Assembly (NCBI GenBank): GCA_963792895.1
Contig: CAWBYA010000002.1
Coordinates: forward strand, 1-64,000
DNA from: UBA6912 sp963792895
Lineage (GTDB): Bacteria; Actinomycetota; Acidimicrobiia; Spongiisociales; UBA5794
Direction of reading: 5' to 3'
Length of the DNA: 64,000 nucleotides
Shown here: positions 26,289 through 36,048 of the stretch, piece by piece
How positions within the stretch are numbered: position 1 is the first letter of the stretch
Layout: every line of letters starts with the position of its first letter
Program-made: the position numbers and the translations under genes
The notes under the pieces: generated by a model
Databases searched by the model: none
Told to the model about the DNA's origin: nothing
What the model saw: the letters and a program-made list of their open reading frames with translations, nothing else

Positions 26289-27275
26289 ATGGGAGCTTGC
26301 GAAGTGACGGCAGCCTTTGAGGACGGCGCACCGGCGGCTGGACCGTTCGACATGGTGTGTGTCGGAGAGACGATGGTCGCCTTCGTCGCACGTGGCGATC
26401 AGCGGCGGTATGTCGCCGTCACCGCAGGCGCCGAATCCAACGTAGCGATTGGCATGGCGCAACTGGGGTGCCGAGCGCGCTGGGTCTCGCGGCTCGGCGA
26501 CGACCCGCTCGGCGCATTCGTCGAAGACTCGATCGCCGCCGGAGGAGTCGACGTGGCCGTGGCCCGAGACGAAACAAGGCCAACCGGCGTATTGACGAAG
26601 CACGTCACCGATGCAGGAACCCGCGTGCAGTACTACCGCAGCCAGAGCGCGGCCCGAGCGCTGTCGGCCGACGACTTGAGCCGCGCCGGCCACAGCCGAT
26701 GGATGCACGTGACCGGCATCACCTCGGCGATCTCGACTTCCGCAGCGGACCTGGTCGAAGCAGTGATCGACCGCCGCACCGGTCACGTTGGACGCGTCTC
26801 GTTCGATGTCAATCACCGTCCCGCGTTGTGGCCGGACATCGCGACCGCTTCCCGGTCGCTGTTGTCGCATTGCCGTCGCGCCGACGTCGTGTTCATCGGC
26901 GACGACGAAGCGGAGGCGCTGTTCGGCACCTCGGAAGCCGCCGGGCTGGCCGAGCTGATCCTGCGGCGAGACGACCAGGAGCTCGTGTTGAAGCAGGGCG
27001 CCATCGGCGCTTCGGTCGTCACTCGTCGTGGTGAAGCGTTCGAGCCGGCGGTGCCGGCCGAAGTCGTCGACCTCACAGGCGCGGGGGATGCCTTCGCCGC
27101 CGGTTACCTGGCGGCGTCGTGTTTCGGCTGGCCCGTGCGGGCCCGTCTTCAGCTTGGTCATCTCTTGGGTTCCCGGGTCGTGGGCGTGCTCGAGGACGTG
27201 CCCCCGCCGTTCTCGCCCACCGAGGTCGAGGCGCTTTCGCCCGATGCGCTCGCGGCGAGGTGGGCCGCGCTCTGA
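26289..27275 (+). CDS. PfkB-family carbohydrate kinase, 2-keto-3-deoxygluconate kinase-like
   Basis: A 328-residue ribokinase-fold protein from ATG 26289 (GTG 26304 also possible). CVGETMVAF starts the fold, AGAESNVAIGMAQLGCR and VSRLGDDPLGAFVED are PfkB motif 1, VSFDVNHRPALW is typical of KDG kinases, and DLTGAGDAFAAGYL is PfkB motif 2 with the catalytic Asp. Together with the divergent SDR and lactonase it suggests a short sugar-acid route ending in phosphorylated 2-keto-3-deoxy-acid. The dehydratase and aldolase are not in the window. Confidence 0.85.
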   Translation: MGACEVTAAFEDGAPAAGPFDMVCVGETMVAFVARGDQRRYVAVTAGAESNVAIGMAQLGCRARWVSRLGDDPLGAFVEDSIAAGGVDVAVARDETRPTGVLTKHVTDAGTRVQYYRSQSAARALSADDLSRAGHSRWMHVTGITSAISTSAADLVEAVIDRRTGHVGRVSFDVNHRPALWPDIATASRSLLSHCRRADVVFIGDDEAEALFGTSEAAGLAELILRRDDQELVLKQGAIGASVVTRRGEAFEPAVPAEVVDLTGAGDAFAAGYLAASCFGWPVRARLQLGHLLGSRVVGVLEDVPPPFSPTEVEALSPDALAARWAAL

Positions 27276-27440
27276 CCGGTACGACGAAGGGACACCTCCC
27301 GCTCGATCATGCCGATGCATTCCTGGTGGACCCGACGGGCGCACCGCTGTTCCCTCACGAAGCCGGCCGGCGGATCGAGCAAAGCCGAGGCGCAGGCCGG
27401 AAGGGTGCCGTCCGTCACGATCCCCACTGACCTGCCGGGG

Positions 27441-28139
27441 CTATCCCGAGTGAGATCGATCCCCGGCTCTGCTCGTTTCGGCTCGTTCCTTGACGGCGAG
27501 CAGCATCTCGCGGCTCATCACAAAGCCAACCGGTTCCAGGAGCAGCGGTGAGAAGAAGAGCCGTTCGGCCGTTGAGGCGCCGAACCCGTTCTTCCCGCGT
27601 TCGATGAGGCGACATGCATCGGGACCTTCGGGTATGACATGGAAGGCCCACAGGGTGTCGACCGTGTGGGTTGAGGCCGCGCCCGGTGCGTCGTCTTCTG
27701 GCCGGCTGGTCAGAACCAGCGATCGGCCGGGCTCCAAGAGGGCGACGTGGAGGGGCGGTGCCGTGGGGTGGAGGCGGATGGGGTCACCGACGGTGAGTGT
27801 CTGATGTTCGGGGAGGACGAGGTCGGTGTTCGTGATGTGGCATCCGATGAGGTTCTCGAGCCTCTCGAAGGAGTAGAACCCGCCTCGTCCCTGTCCCATC
27901 TGGACGATCCAGGGCCATACTTCTTCCGCCGGTGCCGCGATCGATACGGCGCGGGTGAACTCCCATGCGGCGTCGCCGATGAGGTCCTCGCCCGCCATTG
28001 TGGGGTCCGGCTCGTTCGGGCGGGCCCCCCACCGTTTGCGCCACGAGCTGCGCCACGGCGCAAACACGTGGTAGGTGATGTGCAGAAGCGCCCACCATGT
28101 GCGCCTGAACGAGCGCTGTCTTGCGCGGGTGTGGTCCAT
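27441..28139 (-). CDS. SRPBCC-family protein
   Basis: About 232 residues from ATG 28139 (GGAG five nt upstream); ATG 28148 or an earlier start are alternatives. FTRAVSIAAPAEEVWPWIVQMGQGRGGFYS is the start of a START/polyketide-cyclase fold, and HQTLTVGDPIRLHPTAPPLHVALLEPGRSLVLTS and HTVDTLWAFHVIPEG continue it. An N-terminal Arg-rich segment with RRTWWALLHITYHVFAPW may be a membrane-associated helix. Ligand unknown. It converges with the PfkB gene and is divergent from the WD40 gene. Confidence 0.75.
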   Translation of the reverse strand: MDHTRARQRSFRRTWWALLHITYHVFAPWRSSWRKRWGARPNEPDPTMAGEDLIGDAAWEFTRAVSIAAPAEEVWPWIVQMGQGRGGFYSFERLENLIGCHITNTDLVLPEHQTLTVGDPIRLHPTAPPLHVALLEPGRSLVLTSRPEDDAPGAASTHTVDTLWAFHVIPEGPDACRLIERGKNGFGASTAERLFFSPLLLEPVGFVMSREMLLAVKERAETSRAGDRSHSG

Positions 28140-28357
28140 CGGCTCCATCTTGGGCCAGATCGCTCGGACGTGCCAGGGGCCTTCCGGTACGCAATCCCGA
28201 ACCGGGTGTGTTGGAGGCGGCATCCCAAACCGGACGGCAGACTCGACGGCCTGGGCGGCTCACAGCCCCAGGGTGCTCCCCGAGTCGCTTGGCACAATAC
28301 GCGGGTATGCCTCTCGTGACGGGCGCGTCCACCCCATGGATATTCTCTTGACATGGG

Positions 28358-30793
28358 TTGGCGACGATGGCGGGATTCGCCGCGGCCGCTCTCCTCGGTG
28401 TCGTCCCGGCGGGAGTCGCCCTGGGCGACCAGCCGCCACGCAAGGGCCAACGAAAAGGTGGCCGAGGGCCGCGCCCTCGTGGCAGCCGTGCCCAACGTGA
28501 TCGAGGACGATCCGCAGCTGGCGCTCCTGTTGTCCGTGGCAGCGGCCGATCTTCTCGGGGATGTCCCGGCTGCCGCCTCTGCGCTGCACCAGAGCATTGG
28601 CGGCGAACGCACCATCTACGAAGCCACCTGGCCCGACGACCTGGACCCGCCGAGCGTGAACGGCGACATCAGCGGTGACGGTCGGCTGCTCGCCGTCGCC
28701 GGTGCAGCGGGCAATCGCGTCGAGGTGCACGACATCGATGCGGGAGGTGTGGTGTGGAGCCACGAATTCACGCTCGAGTCTCCCGAGGACGCCGAAATCT
28801 CGGCGAAGTTCGTGAACGACGACCGTGAGCTCCTGGTCGGCGTCGGCTGGTACGACGCGGAATCGCCTCAGGTCCCACCCGAGGTCGGCCTTCATGTCTT
28901 CGACGCAATCACGGTGACGTGATTCGCAGGTTGGATGCCGGCCCGTGTGGCCCGATGGCCAATCTGCTTGGCTTCGTCCGAGAGAACAGCGACACCTTCG
29001 CAGCGATCGTTGGAGTCTCCCTGGAGTTCTTCGAAGAGTCCGGCTGCACTCTGGAGCGGGACCTCGGCCCCAGGCTCGACGCACTGCGTGTCGACGTCCT
29101 GACCGGGGACGTGACCCCGATCGTGTCCGGATGGGATATGGGCGAGACGTTGCTCACCGCCGGCATGAGCGCCGATGGGCGGCGTGCCATCATCGGCCCT
29201 GAGAGTGACGATGACCCGGCCGTGGTGATTGACATCGACAGCGGTGAAGTCATCCAGACGCTCGATTTCGCGTTCACCAACAATGTCTTCACGCTGAGCC
29301 CGGACGGCACGCTCGCTACTGCTCCTGGACCCATTGGGCTCGCCTTGTATGAGGTCGAGACGGGAGCGCTCTATCTCAATCTGCCGCCACCGCAGGCCGA
29401 AACGGTCATCGTTGGTGCGAGGTGGTCGGAGGACTCGCGCCAACTCCTGGTCTCCGACATCACCGGCACAGTCACGGTCTACGACGTCGAGACCGCTTCC
29501 GTCTTCACGACTCTTGCGTCCCCAGGGGCCAACGTGGAGCTGATTCGCATCACCGAGGATGGCCAACGTGTCGCGACCGTCACGGCGGATGGGCCGGAGG
29601 AGCCGGACCAACACGCAGCCCGAGTGTCCACCATGAACGGCAACGAAGCGGGTCGCTTCGCACCTTGTTCGCCGAGTACGGGGCCGTTCTACCTCGTGGA
29701 TGGCGTTGAGGTGCACGAAGACCTCCTAACCGTGTTCGCCATCTGCGAGGCCGGGAGAATCGGTCTGGCGAACCCGCCCGAAGCGTTCACCTATTCACGG
29801 GAGACCGGCGAACGGATTGCTCGGCACCAGGCCATCTTCCAGAACATCGACGTGGCCGACGGCAGTTTGGCCGCCATGCAGATCTGGACCGGGGGCGGCG
29901 AGTCCATCTTTGCGGGCGAGCTGGCGATCACCGACCTCCGGACAGGAGAGGTCGTCGATGTGCTGGCCGGCGTGTGCGGCTGGGAGTGGCAGAACGGACC
30001 TGATGAGTGCGCATCAGGATCGGGTACTCCTATCGTCAACACCGAGATCGCGATTTCGCCGGCCGCCGACGTCGTCGCCATTGCGAGCGAAGACGGCAAT
30101 ACAGGCCTTGCGTGGAATCGCTCATCAGGTGTGACCGCGCAGCTCGGTCGTCCCGAGTCTGAAACGGACGGCGCCGTATTCCTCGTTGAGGTCTCCGGCG
30201 ACGGGACCCGACTGGCAGCAGCACAAGAAGCGCGCATCGGCGATGCGGTCGGCACGAGGTTGTTCTTGTACTCGACAGACGACTTCAGGCTGCTGGCGGA
30301 GGTGCTCTACGAAGATACGGCGCTGGTGAAGACCGGCATCCGTTTCAGCCCGGATGGGAGCATGCTTGCGGGCAATGCGGGTGCATCAGTGGTGTTCTTC
30401 GATGCAACGACGCTCGAACAGGTTGCCGTGCTGCCCGACCCACACGAGCTGGAGATCCGCAACATCGCGTACAGCAATGACGGCTCGATGCTGGCGACCA
30501 CCGGCCTGGACGGTTTCGCACGCGTCTGGTCTCTCGACGGCCTCGAACTGCTGCATGAGATCGATGTCGGCAGCCTGGGCTCCGGAGTGGCGTTCGCCGC
30601 CGAGGACCGCCAGCTCGCTGTGCTCACCAGGCAGGAAGGGCTGCAACTGTTCCATCTGGACCACCATGCCCTGGTCGGCGAGGCCTTGGATCGGATCGTC
30701 CGGGGGTTCACAGAGGCCGAGTGCTCGGTGCAGTTCCCTGACGGCGGATGCCCGACTCTGGAGGCGCTCCGACAACAAGAAGGCGCAGCCTGA
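28358..30793 (+). CDS. WD40-repeat protein with N-terminal membrane helix; paralogue of the C-terminal half of the 1730-residue protein (frameshifted)
   Basis: The start reads MAGFAAAALLGVVPAGVAL, a membrane helix that aligns with SGFAAAAVVASTLAVF at residue ~1000 of the large protein at 39397-44589. It is followed by DDPQLALLLSVAAADLL (compare DPELSLLLALESS) and a long propeller with ISGDGRLLAVAGAAGN, FTLSPDGTLATA, IRFSPDGSMLAG, and IAYSNDGSMLATTGLDG. The last residues FTEAECSVQF ... CP echo FTASECAAYG ... CP in the large protein. Frame changes near 28440 and 28918 are needed. No BTAD, kinase or NTPase part lies upstream, so this is either a truncated copy or a separate membrane-anchored propeller facing outward. 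Confidence 0.75.
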
Positions 30794-30960
30794 CTGCCCG
30801 ACGTCGAGGGTCACGGAACTCGGTCATGGCCGACGCCGGCCTGCGTATTGCCATCCGGCAGTTGCGGCTTCTTCGTGGTCGACCGCCGGCAGCTCTCGGG
30901 ACTCCTGCTCGGGTACGCTGCCGGCATGGATGTCGAATCGACGGGCACAACGGCCGTCTG

Positions 30961-31383
30961 ATGGAAACGCTCCCCATCGAGGCCCTCATCGAGGCGGCTA
31001 CTGACGTGAGCCGGAACGCGTACGTTCCCTACTCGGGCTTCCGCACCGGCGCTGCAGTGCTGACCGAGGACGGGGAGGTCCACGTCGGGGCGCTCGTCGA
31101 GAACCTGGTGTTCGGCGTCGCCATGTGCGCCGAGCGCGTTGCGCTGTTCAGTGCAGTTGCGGCCGGTTCGTCCCCACCCATCGCTCTGGCTCTCGTGGCG
31201 CCCGAGACCGCCGGGCAGCTGACCCGTCCCTGCGGACCGTGTCTCCAAGTGGCCATCGAGCTCGGTGGACCCGAGATGACGGTCATCTCGGCGCCTATCG
31301 CCGGCGGGGACCGTGGCTACGAGACGACCACGGTCGCGGACCTCGCTCCCGGCATCCCGCGCCGGAACCGTCCTTCACGCTGA
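30961..31383 (+). CDS. cdd: Cytidine deaminase
   Basis: A 140-residue zinc-dependent deaminase from ATG 30961. AYVPYSGFRTGAAVLTEDG is the substrate loop, AMCAERVALFSAVAAG carries the first Cys and the catalytic Glu, and RPCGPCLQVAIEL carries the second and third zinc Cys. It converts cytidine or deoxycytidine to the uridine form in pyrimidine salvage. The C-terminal tail after TTTVADLAPG is short, and length is normal for the tetrameric class. The gene is convergent with the WD40 debris on the minus strand. Confidence 0.9.
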   Translation: METLPIEALIEAATDVSRNAYVPYSGFRTGAAVLTEDGEVHVGALVENLVFGVAMCAERVALFSAVAAGSSPPIALALVAPETAGQLTRPCGPCLQVAIELGGPEMTVISAPIAGGDRGYETTTVADLAPGIPRRNRPSR

Positions 31384-31870
31384 CCGACGGAGCCTGGCGA
31401 CCCTCGTGCTTGGGCCAGGCTGGCAACCACCGCCATTGCCCCGGCAGGTCCATTCACCATCGCCGCCGGCGAAGGCAGATGGGAAGGCCGGGCACGTGAC
31501 TCGGTAGGTGACGTCGCCGAAGAAGCGGACCCATTCTGCCTCGGTGATGTTGCGGTCCGCCCGCCGACACCCTGCCTCCGCCAAAGCGTGGTGTCCAGGT
31601 CGCAGCGTGCCGTCTCGAACAGCGTGTTGCCCCCGGCAGGCGCCGTGACGATGGCGACCTCCTGATCGTCGTGAGCACGACGCCGCCGAGGTCGGTGCCC
31701 TGGTTGATGAAGGTCGGCGTGAACCGTGCGCTGAGGCGGTCTACCACCACGAGTCCGGTGGTGATGTCGACGAGCCGGACCTTTTGCGTACTCCCGGTGG
31801 GGCGAACGCCGGCGGCCCAGTGCTGTGATCGGGGGAGTCGGCGGCGGACCATCGATCCAGAACGCGCCAC
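31375..31870 (-). pseudogene. Decayed WD40-protein C-terminus
   Basis: Three minus frames in succession give TQKVRLVDITTGLVVVDRL and FTPTFINQGTDLGGVVL, then EVAIVTAPAGGNTLFETARC, then CRRADRNITEAEWVRFFGD and a final TCP. The last motif (ADRNxTxAEWxxxxGD...C) is a common end of actinobacterial STAND/TIR-associated WD40 proteins. Only the last ~165 codons of such a gene are left and they are broken by at least two frame changes. It lies directly after the TIR gene on the same strand, so the two may once have been one protein or operon. Confidence 0.5.
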
Positions 31871-31926
31871 CACTCGCGCCGTTTCCCTTCGCCGTGCTGC
31901 CGGCGCCGCAAGCCCGCCGCGAACGA

Positions 31927-33287
31927 CTACACCCACACGATGGCACTCACGGCGACACCCACGGGTGTCAGGAGCCATACGATCAGCCACCGCCTCTTCC
32001 AATCGAAGATCTCGGTCACGAGGTGGGCTTCGGCATTCTGGCGGTACTGCGGCGTGATGTCCTTGAGATCTCGAAGGAGCGCCGTGGAGCTGTTGCGGAG
32101 CTGCACTCGGCTCCACACGAACAGGGCGATCGTGGCTCCGGAGAGGAAGAGCCCCCAGCTGATCACCACCACGAGGACCTCGGTACGTCCTTCGATGCCT
32201 ATCGCCGTCGTCGCACGCGAGTACCCCGCGGCTGCCACGACAAGCGTGAGTCCCGCCGCCGCCACCACGGCAGCGGCGGCCCAACTCACCTGGTCCAGCT
32301 CGCTGATGATGCGGGTGCGCTTCCCCAGCTCGAACTCGTGCGCAGAAGGCGACGTCCATGCCACTCCCAGCGCCGTGAGGATCCAGGGGCCGAGGAGGAC
32401 GACGAATGACACCATCAACACCCAGGTTCGCGCGGCTCCCCACGCCAGCGGCGGTGACGTGGCGAAACCTGCGACCACCCAGGCGGCGAGCAGCAGAATG
32501 AACGCATAGGTGATCAGTACCGGTCGCCATCGGATACGCACCAACCCGCGCCCCACGAGGTGTGTCCAGAGATAGTGGTGTCCAACCACCGCCAGGCTGC
32601 TCCACAGCGCCAGTTCGATGACAACCGCGACAACCCAGGCCGTGTCGCGTTGTTGGAATCGCGCGGTCACGGCAGCGTTCCCGGGTAACGCGGTTGCCAG
32701 CATCAAACCACCGAAACCACCGAGTACCGCAGCCAGCACCGCGGCACCCGCCGGCAGTTTCCCGAGCCGATAGCGCGCGCAGGCTCGATCTCGTTTTCCA
32801 GTCCCTTGGTTCGGGCACGCTCGCGGTCGATCTCCTCGAGGTGCGACCGCAGACACTCCACCACCCCGTCGAGGTCGGAGGCTTCTGCGAACGGCACTGC
32901 ATGGAGGTCGGTGAGAGCCGCAAGGTGGTCGGGGACGTCGCGCCGGGTCAGCGGTTCGGCCCCGTCGATCAACACAGGAAGGATCCGCTTGTTCTGAGCG
33001 AGCGCACTGCTCACCTCTCGTGCCACCCAGTCTGCAGGGTCGAGGATCCTGGCTCGGCCATCGCTGCGGGGCCCAAGCCAGTTGGGTCCGATGACCGCCA
33101 CGAGGATGTCGCAGCCCCTGACCTCCTCCTCGATGGCGCCGGGGAAGTCGTCGCCGCAGCGCAGCTGGCTGTCTTGGAAGGCGGTCCTCAGATCGGTGAC
33201 CACATCGAGCTGGCGAAGCCGCTCTGCGATCCAACCCACCGCATAACGTCCGTCCGCCCGCCGGTAGCTAAGGAACACCCTCGCCAT
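31927..33287 (-). CDS. TIR-domain protein with C-terminal membrane domain (one frameshift)
   Basis: The first ~150 residues are a TIR domain: MARVFLSYRRADGRYAVGWI, DFPGAIEEEVRGCDILVAVIG, ADWVAREVSSALAQNKRILPVLI. The Glu of SREVSSAL-type helix B/C and the FLSYR strand are those of bacterial TIR proteins, several of which cleave NAD+. A short charged linker (EEIDRERARTKGLENEIEPA) follows. After a frame change near 32780 the protein continues with five or six hydrophobic helices (AAVLAAVLGGFGGLMLATAL, VLITYAFILLLAAWVVAGF, and others). TIR plus a multi-pass membrane part suggests an immune or cell-death effector, with the membrane part possibly the sensor. The 3' side carries WD40 debris. Confidence 0.8.
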
Positions 33288-33509
33288 GCCGGGATACTAC
33301 GCAGACCGACCTCTCGACAGCCGGAGGGCGTTGAGATCGGCCTTGAACACGCGGGCCCGGGTGCCACAGGAGCGGGCGAGCGCAACCGGCGTTGAACCCT
33401 GCCCGCTCTCGACCGGACGCAGGTCGGCCGCCGAGGCTCGTACTCGCTGAGCAACCGGCAGCAAAGGAACCCGCCATGACGGGATGCGGGCCCAACATCG
33501 CCGACGCAC

Positions 33510-33689
33510 GTGCTTCGGGCGCTGGAACGCATCGACGTGCTCACCCGGCACGCCGCTGCGCACGCGCGATCCGTGGTCGAGGCTACGGACACCTGCGCGG
33601 TATGCATCTACGAGTCCGAGGCGGATGTGTTGATGGTCCGGCGGCAACGCCTGTACAGAGATCCGCCTGGCCCTTGTGGCTGGGGGTGA
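33510..33689 (+). CDS. Possible small protein, unknown
   Basis: A 59-codon frame starting at GTG reads RALERIDVLTRHAAAHARSV then VEATDTCAVCIYESEADV and LMVRRQRLYRDPPGPCGWG. Composition looks coding (acidic and aliphatic residues, a CxxC pair) although it is below the usual length cut-off. No RBS is clear and no family is recognised. It is the only candidate gene in the 600-bp gap between the TIR gene (33287) and the MscS gene (33892). Confidence 0.3.
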   Translation: MLRALERIDVLTRHAAAHARSVVEATDTCAVCIYESEADVLMVRRQRLYRDPPGPCGWG

Positions 33690-33705
33690 GTGCTCGTTTG
33701 GTTGC

Positions 33706-33724
33706 GTGGAGATGTCGAGGAAGG
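33706..33724 (+). repeat. 19-bp repeat GTGGAGATGTCGAGGAAGG, copy A
   Basis: The same 19 bp occur at 36356-36374, where they include the Shine-Dalgarno region of the nitroreductase gene. Flanks are also similar upstream (CGTT and GGTTG at matching distances). In this copy no clear gene follows, so it may be an orphan duplicated leader. Confidence 0.45.
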
Positions 33725-33891
33725 CCGGCCACCTGGCTCCATCGCGCTGATCGCAAGAGTCTGCGGCAAGAGCAACACTGCAGAAGGCGCCTCCACTCGA
33801 GCCGTTCCAGTCGTGGAGCGGGCAGTGACCCTCCACCCGCACCGACCAGACACCGCATGACACCTTGAACCTGGTTGCAGGCCCTACTGGT

Positions 33892-34740
33892 TCACGACGC
33901 TTCGGCGCCGGTGATCTCCACCACACGCTGCGGGAACGGGATCTCGACGGAGGCCGCCGCAAGAGCTTCGTGGACTGCGCGCGTCACGGCGTCGCGCACC
34001 ATCCATTGATCCGCGATGGAGGAGCCGTGCCAGAAGCGCAGGGAGAAGTTGATGCTCGAGTCGGCGAACTCGTAGGCATATGCCTGCGGCGCCGGGTCAC
34101 CCTTCACGCCCTCGACAGCCTCGAGGGTCTCGACGAGCAGCCGGCCAACGTCGCCGAGAGAGCTGCCGTACGCAACGCCGACGGACAGCGTCGTGCGCCG
34201 GATCGGCTCGGCCGTATGGTTCACGATCGGGTTCCGCCACACGGCCGAGTTGGGAATGAAGACCCGCTCGCCGTCGTACGTTCGCATCGTCAGCTCGCGC
34301 AGGCTGATGTCCTCGACGACTCCCTCGTGATCGGCGGTCGTGATCTCGTCACCCTGGCTGAACGGTCGCCGCGCCGACAAGAAGACCCCGGCGATGAAGT
34401 TCTCGAGCACCTCCTGGAAAGCGAACGCCAACGCAAGCCCGAGCAACCCGATGACGCCGAGGAACGGTGCGAGTGACACACCGACTTGCTCGGTCGCATA
34501 GAAGAACCCGAAGATGAATACGACAATCGCCGTCACCCGCCCGATCAATCGGGCAACGAACGGCGCGATCTGGGGGGTGGACAGGCGGACGATCACACGG
34601 AACGTGATCAGTGCCGCGATCGCTGCACCGAGGGTGAGCCCGCCTGCCCACAGCCAGTCGGACAGCGTCAGAGCGCCGAGCTGCTCGAGCGTTTCCGCTG
34701 CGTCTGTGTCGGTCGCGGCCATCTGATGGATGCGGATCAA
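33892..34740 (-). CDS. MscS-family mechanosensitive ion channel
   Basis: A 282-residue small-conductance channel. The TTG start at 34740 is preceded by GAGGAG six nt upstream; ATG 34722 is an alternative. Three membrane helices are visible: LWAGGLTLGAAIAALITFRV, AIVVFIFGFFYATEQVGV and the pore-lining LGVIGLLGLALAFAFQE, followed by NFIAGVFLSARRPFSQGDEI, the MscS beta-domain start, and RTYDGERVFIPNSAVWRNPI. It lets solutes out under hypo-osmotic stress. Confidence 0.92.
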   Translation of the reverse strand: MIRIHQMAATDTDAAETLEQLGALTLSDWLWAGGLTLGAAIAALITFRVIVRLSTPQIAPFVARLIGRVTAIVVFIFGFFYATEQVGVSLAPFLGVIGLLGLALAFAFQEVLENFIAGVFLSARRPFSQGDEITTADHEGVVEDISLRELTMRTYDGERVFIPNSAVWRNPIVNHTAEPIRRTTLSVGVAYGSSLGDVGRLLVETLEAVEGVKGDPAPQAYAYEFADSSINFSLRFWHGSSIADQWMVRDAVTRAVHEALAAASVEIPFPQRVVEITGAEAS

Positions 34741-35117
34741 GCTCGGCTCCTCGTCGTCTGGTCGATCCCGGTCTTCCTACCCGCGACGGTCACGATAAAG
34801 CACACGGCAAGATGCCGGGTGACGTCGGTTCCCGGCGATCTGTTGCGGCCTCGGCTCGGCGCGGCGGCACCTGCCATGTGAGATCTCGCTGGGACCGGGC
34901 TTGGTTCTCGGCTCCGCCAGCCTGAGCGGTTTCGTGGCACGGACCGGTCAGCCTCCGAGTTGCGAGCCACTCCAACCGTCACGGCGCCGGCCCGCTGCCA
35001 AACGAGATCGGTCATTGGCAGAGGTGCGTGGCACCGGTCCTCATGTCGCAAGTTCGCTCCTAGCGCTCTCCAAGCTCCCTTGTCGACATTGTGATCCTCA
35101 CGCCAGAAAGGCACGCA
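34741..35117. other. Non-coding gap, 377 bp
   Basis: No gene, repeat or clear regulatory palindrome was found between the MscS and lipoprotein genes, which are divergent here. Open frames in this stretch have no RBS and are Arg-, Ser- and Pro-rich, as expected for chance frames in high-GC DNA. Confidence 0.5.
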
Positions 35118-35783
35118 ATGGCCACCGAACGCCGCAGCGCACTCCTCGCCATGTTCACGCTGCTCGCTGCAGCCTGTTCGCCAACCGCGGCGCTTCCCGT
35201 GGCCGAGCCAACCCCGAACGCCCCCGGCGACCCACCCAGCGTCGACTGGGGAGACTCGGGGCGGAGGGTCATCTTCGACATCGGGTGGTCGATCTACGCA
35301 TGCGACGGAGATGCTCCGCTGCTCTGCGTGGAGAAGGACGGCAGACCGGTTGGCGTCGTCGAGGCAATGGCTCACCCGATCGGGTCGTTCCCCGATCTCG
35401 ACACGGAAGAAAGCCCGCAGTCCACCCTGAGGACCTTCGCCGCAGGCTTCGTGGATTCACTGCGTCGCGACCGAGCCGAGGGCTGCGGACCCGACTACGG
35501 CTTCGCGCCGATGGCGCCGCAGCCAATCACGCTTGGCGACACACCCGGAATCTCATTCGGCTACATCGGAACCATGCGGGACGGCAGCCCGTCGGAGCTG
35601 AACCTGCAGTATGCGGCCGTCGTCGGCGACCAGATCGTCTCGATCGTGGCCATCGCCTACGACGACGAGGGTTGCCCCGGTCGCGACGACCTGAGTGGGT
35701 TCCGATCGAGTGAACTCGCTGAGTTCCGCCCGTATTTGGAGGAAGTGCTCACCACAACCCCGCTCCCCTCGTTTCGAGGGTGA
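35118..35783 (+). CDS. Lipoprotein of unknown function
   Basis: A 221-residue protein from ATG 35118 with AGAAAGG upstream. MATERRSALLAMFTLLAAAC ends in a lipobox (LAAAC), so Cys 20 would be lipidated. The exported part has about 200 residues and further Cys residues (YACDGDAPLLCVE, EGCGPDYG, DEGCPGRD) likely in disulfides. No family is recognised. A 9-bp hairpin (CTCCGTCCT, loop CGC) at 35927-35947 could end transcription. Confidence 0.7.
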   Translation: MATERRSALLAMFTLLAAACSPTAALPVAEPTPNAPGDPPSVDWGDSGRRVIFDIGWSIYACDGDAPLLCVEKDGRPVGVVEAMAHPIGSFPDLDTEESPQSTLRTFAAGFVDSLRRDRAEGCGPDYGFAPMAPQPITLGDTPGISFGYIGTMRDGSPSELNLQYAAVVGDQIVSIVAIAYDDEGCPGRDDLSGFRSSELAEFRPYLEEVLTTTPLPSFRG

Positions 35784-36048
35784 GTGGCTCGTCCGGAGTC
35801 GTATCGACGCAGACGTCGCCCTGATCGGTCGGCATTGCGAGATCCTGCGCACGAGATGGAAGCAGTGGCTCGGTAGCGCCACCAGATCTGTCTTGCCACA
35901 TGTCACAACGCTGGTTGTCCGGAACTCTCCGTCCTCGCAGGACGGAGGCGCTGGCTGCCCCAGCCCTGAGGCGCCACTCAGAGTGCTCGGGGATCGCCCG
36001 TTCGTGGGCTGACGTCACCGATCAGCGGACGACCGTACCGTTCCGCAC

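Noticed and set aside
32694..33395. 233-codon plus-strand frame opposite the TIR domain
   Set aside because: Antisense to a clear TIR domain; no recognisable motif.
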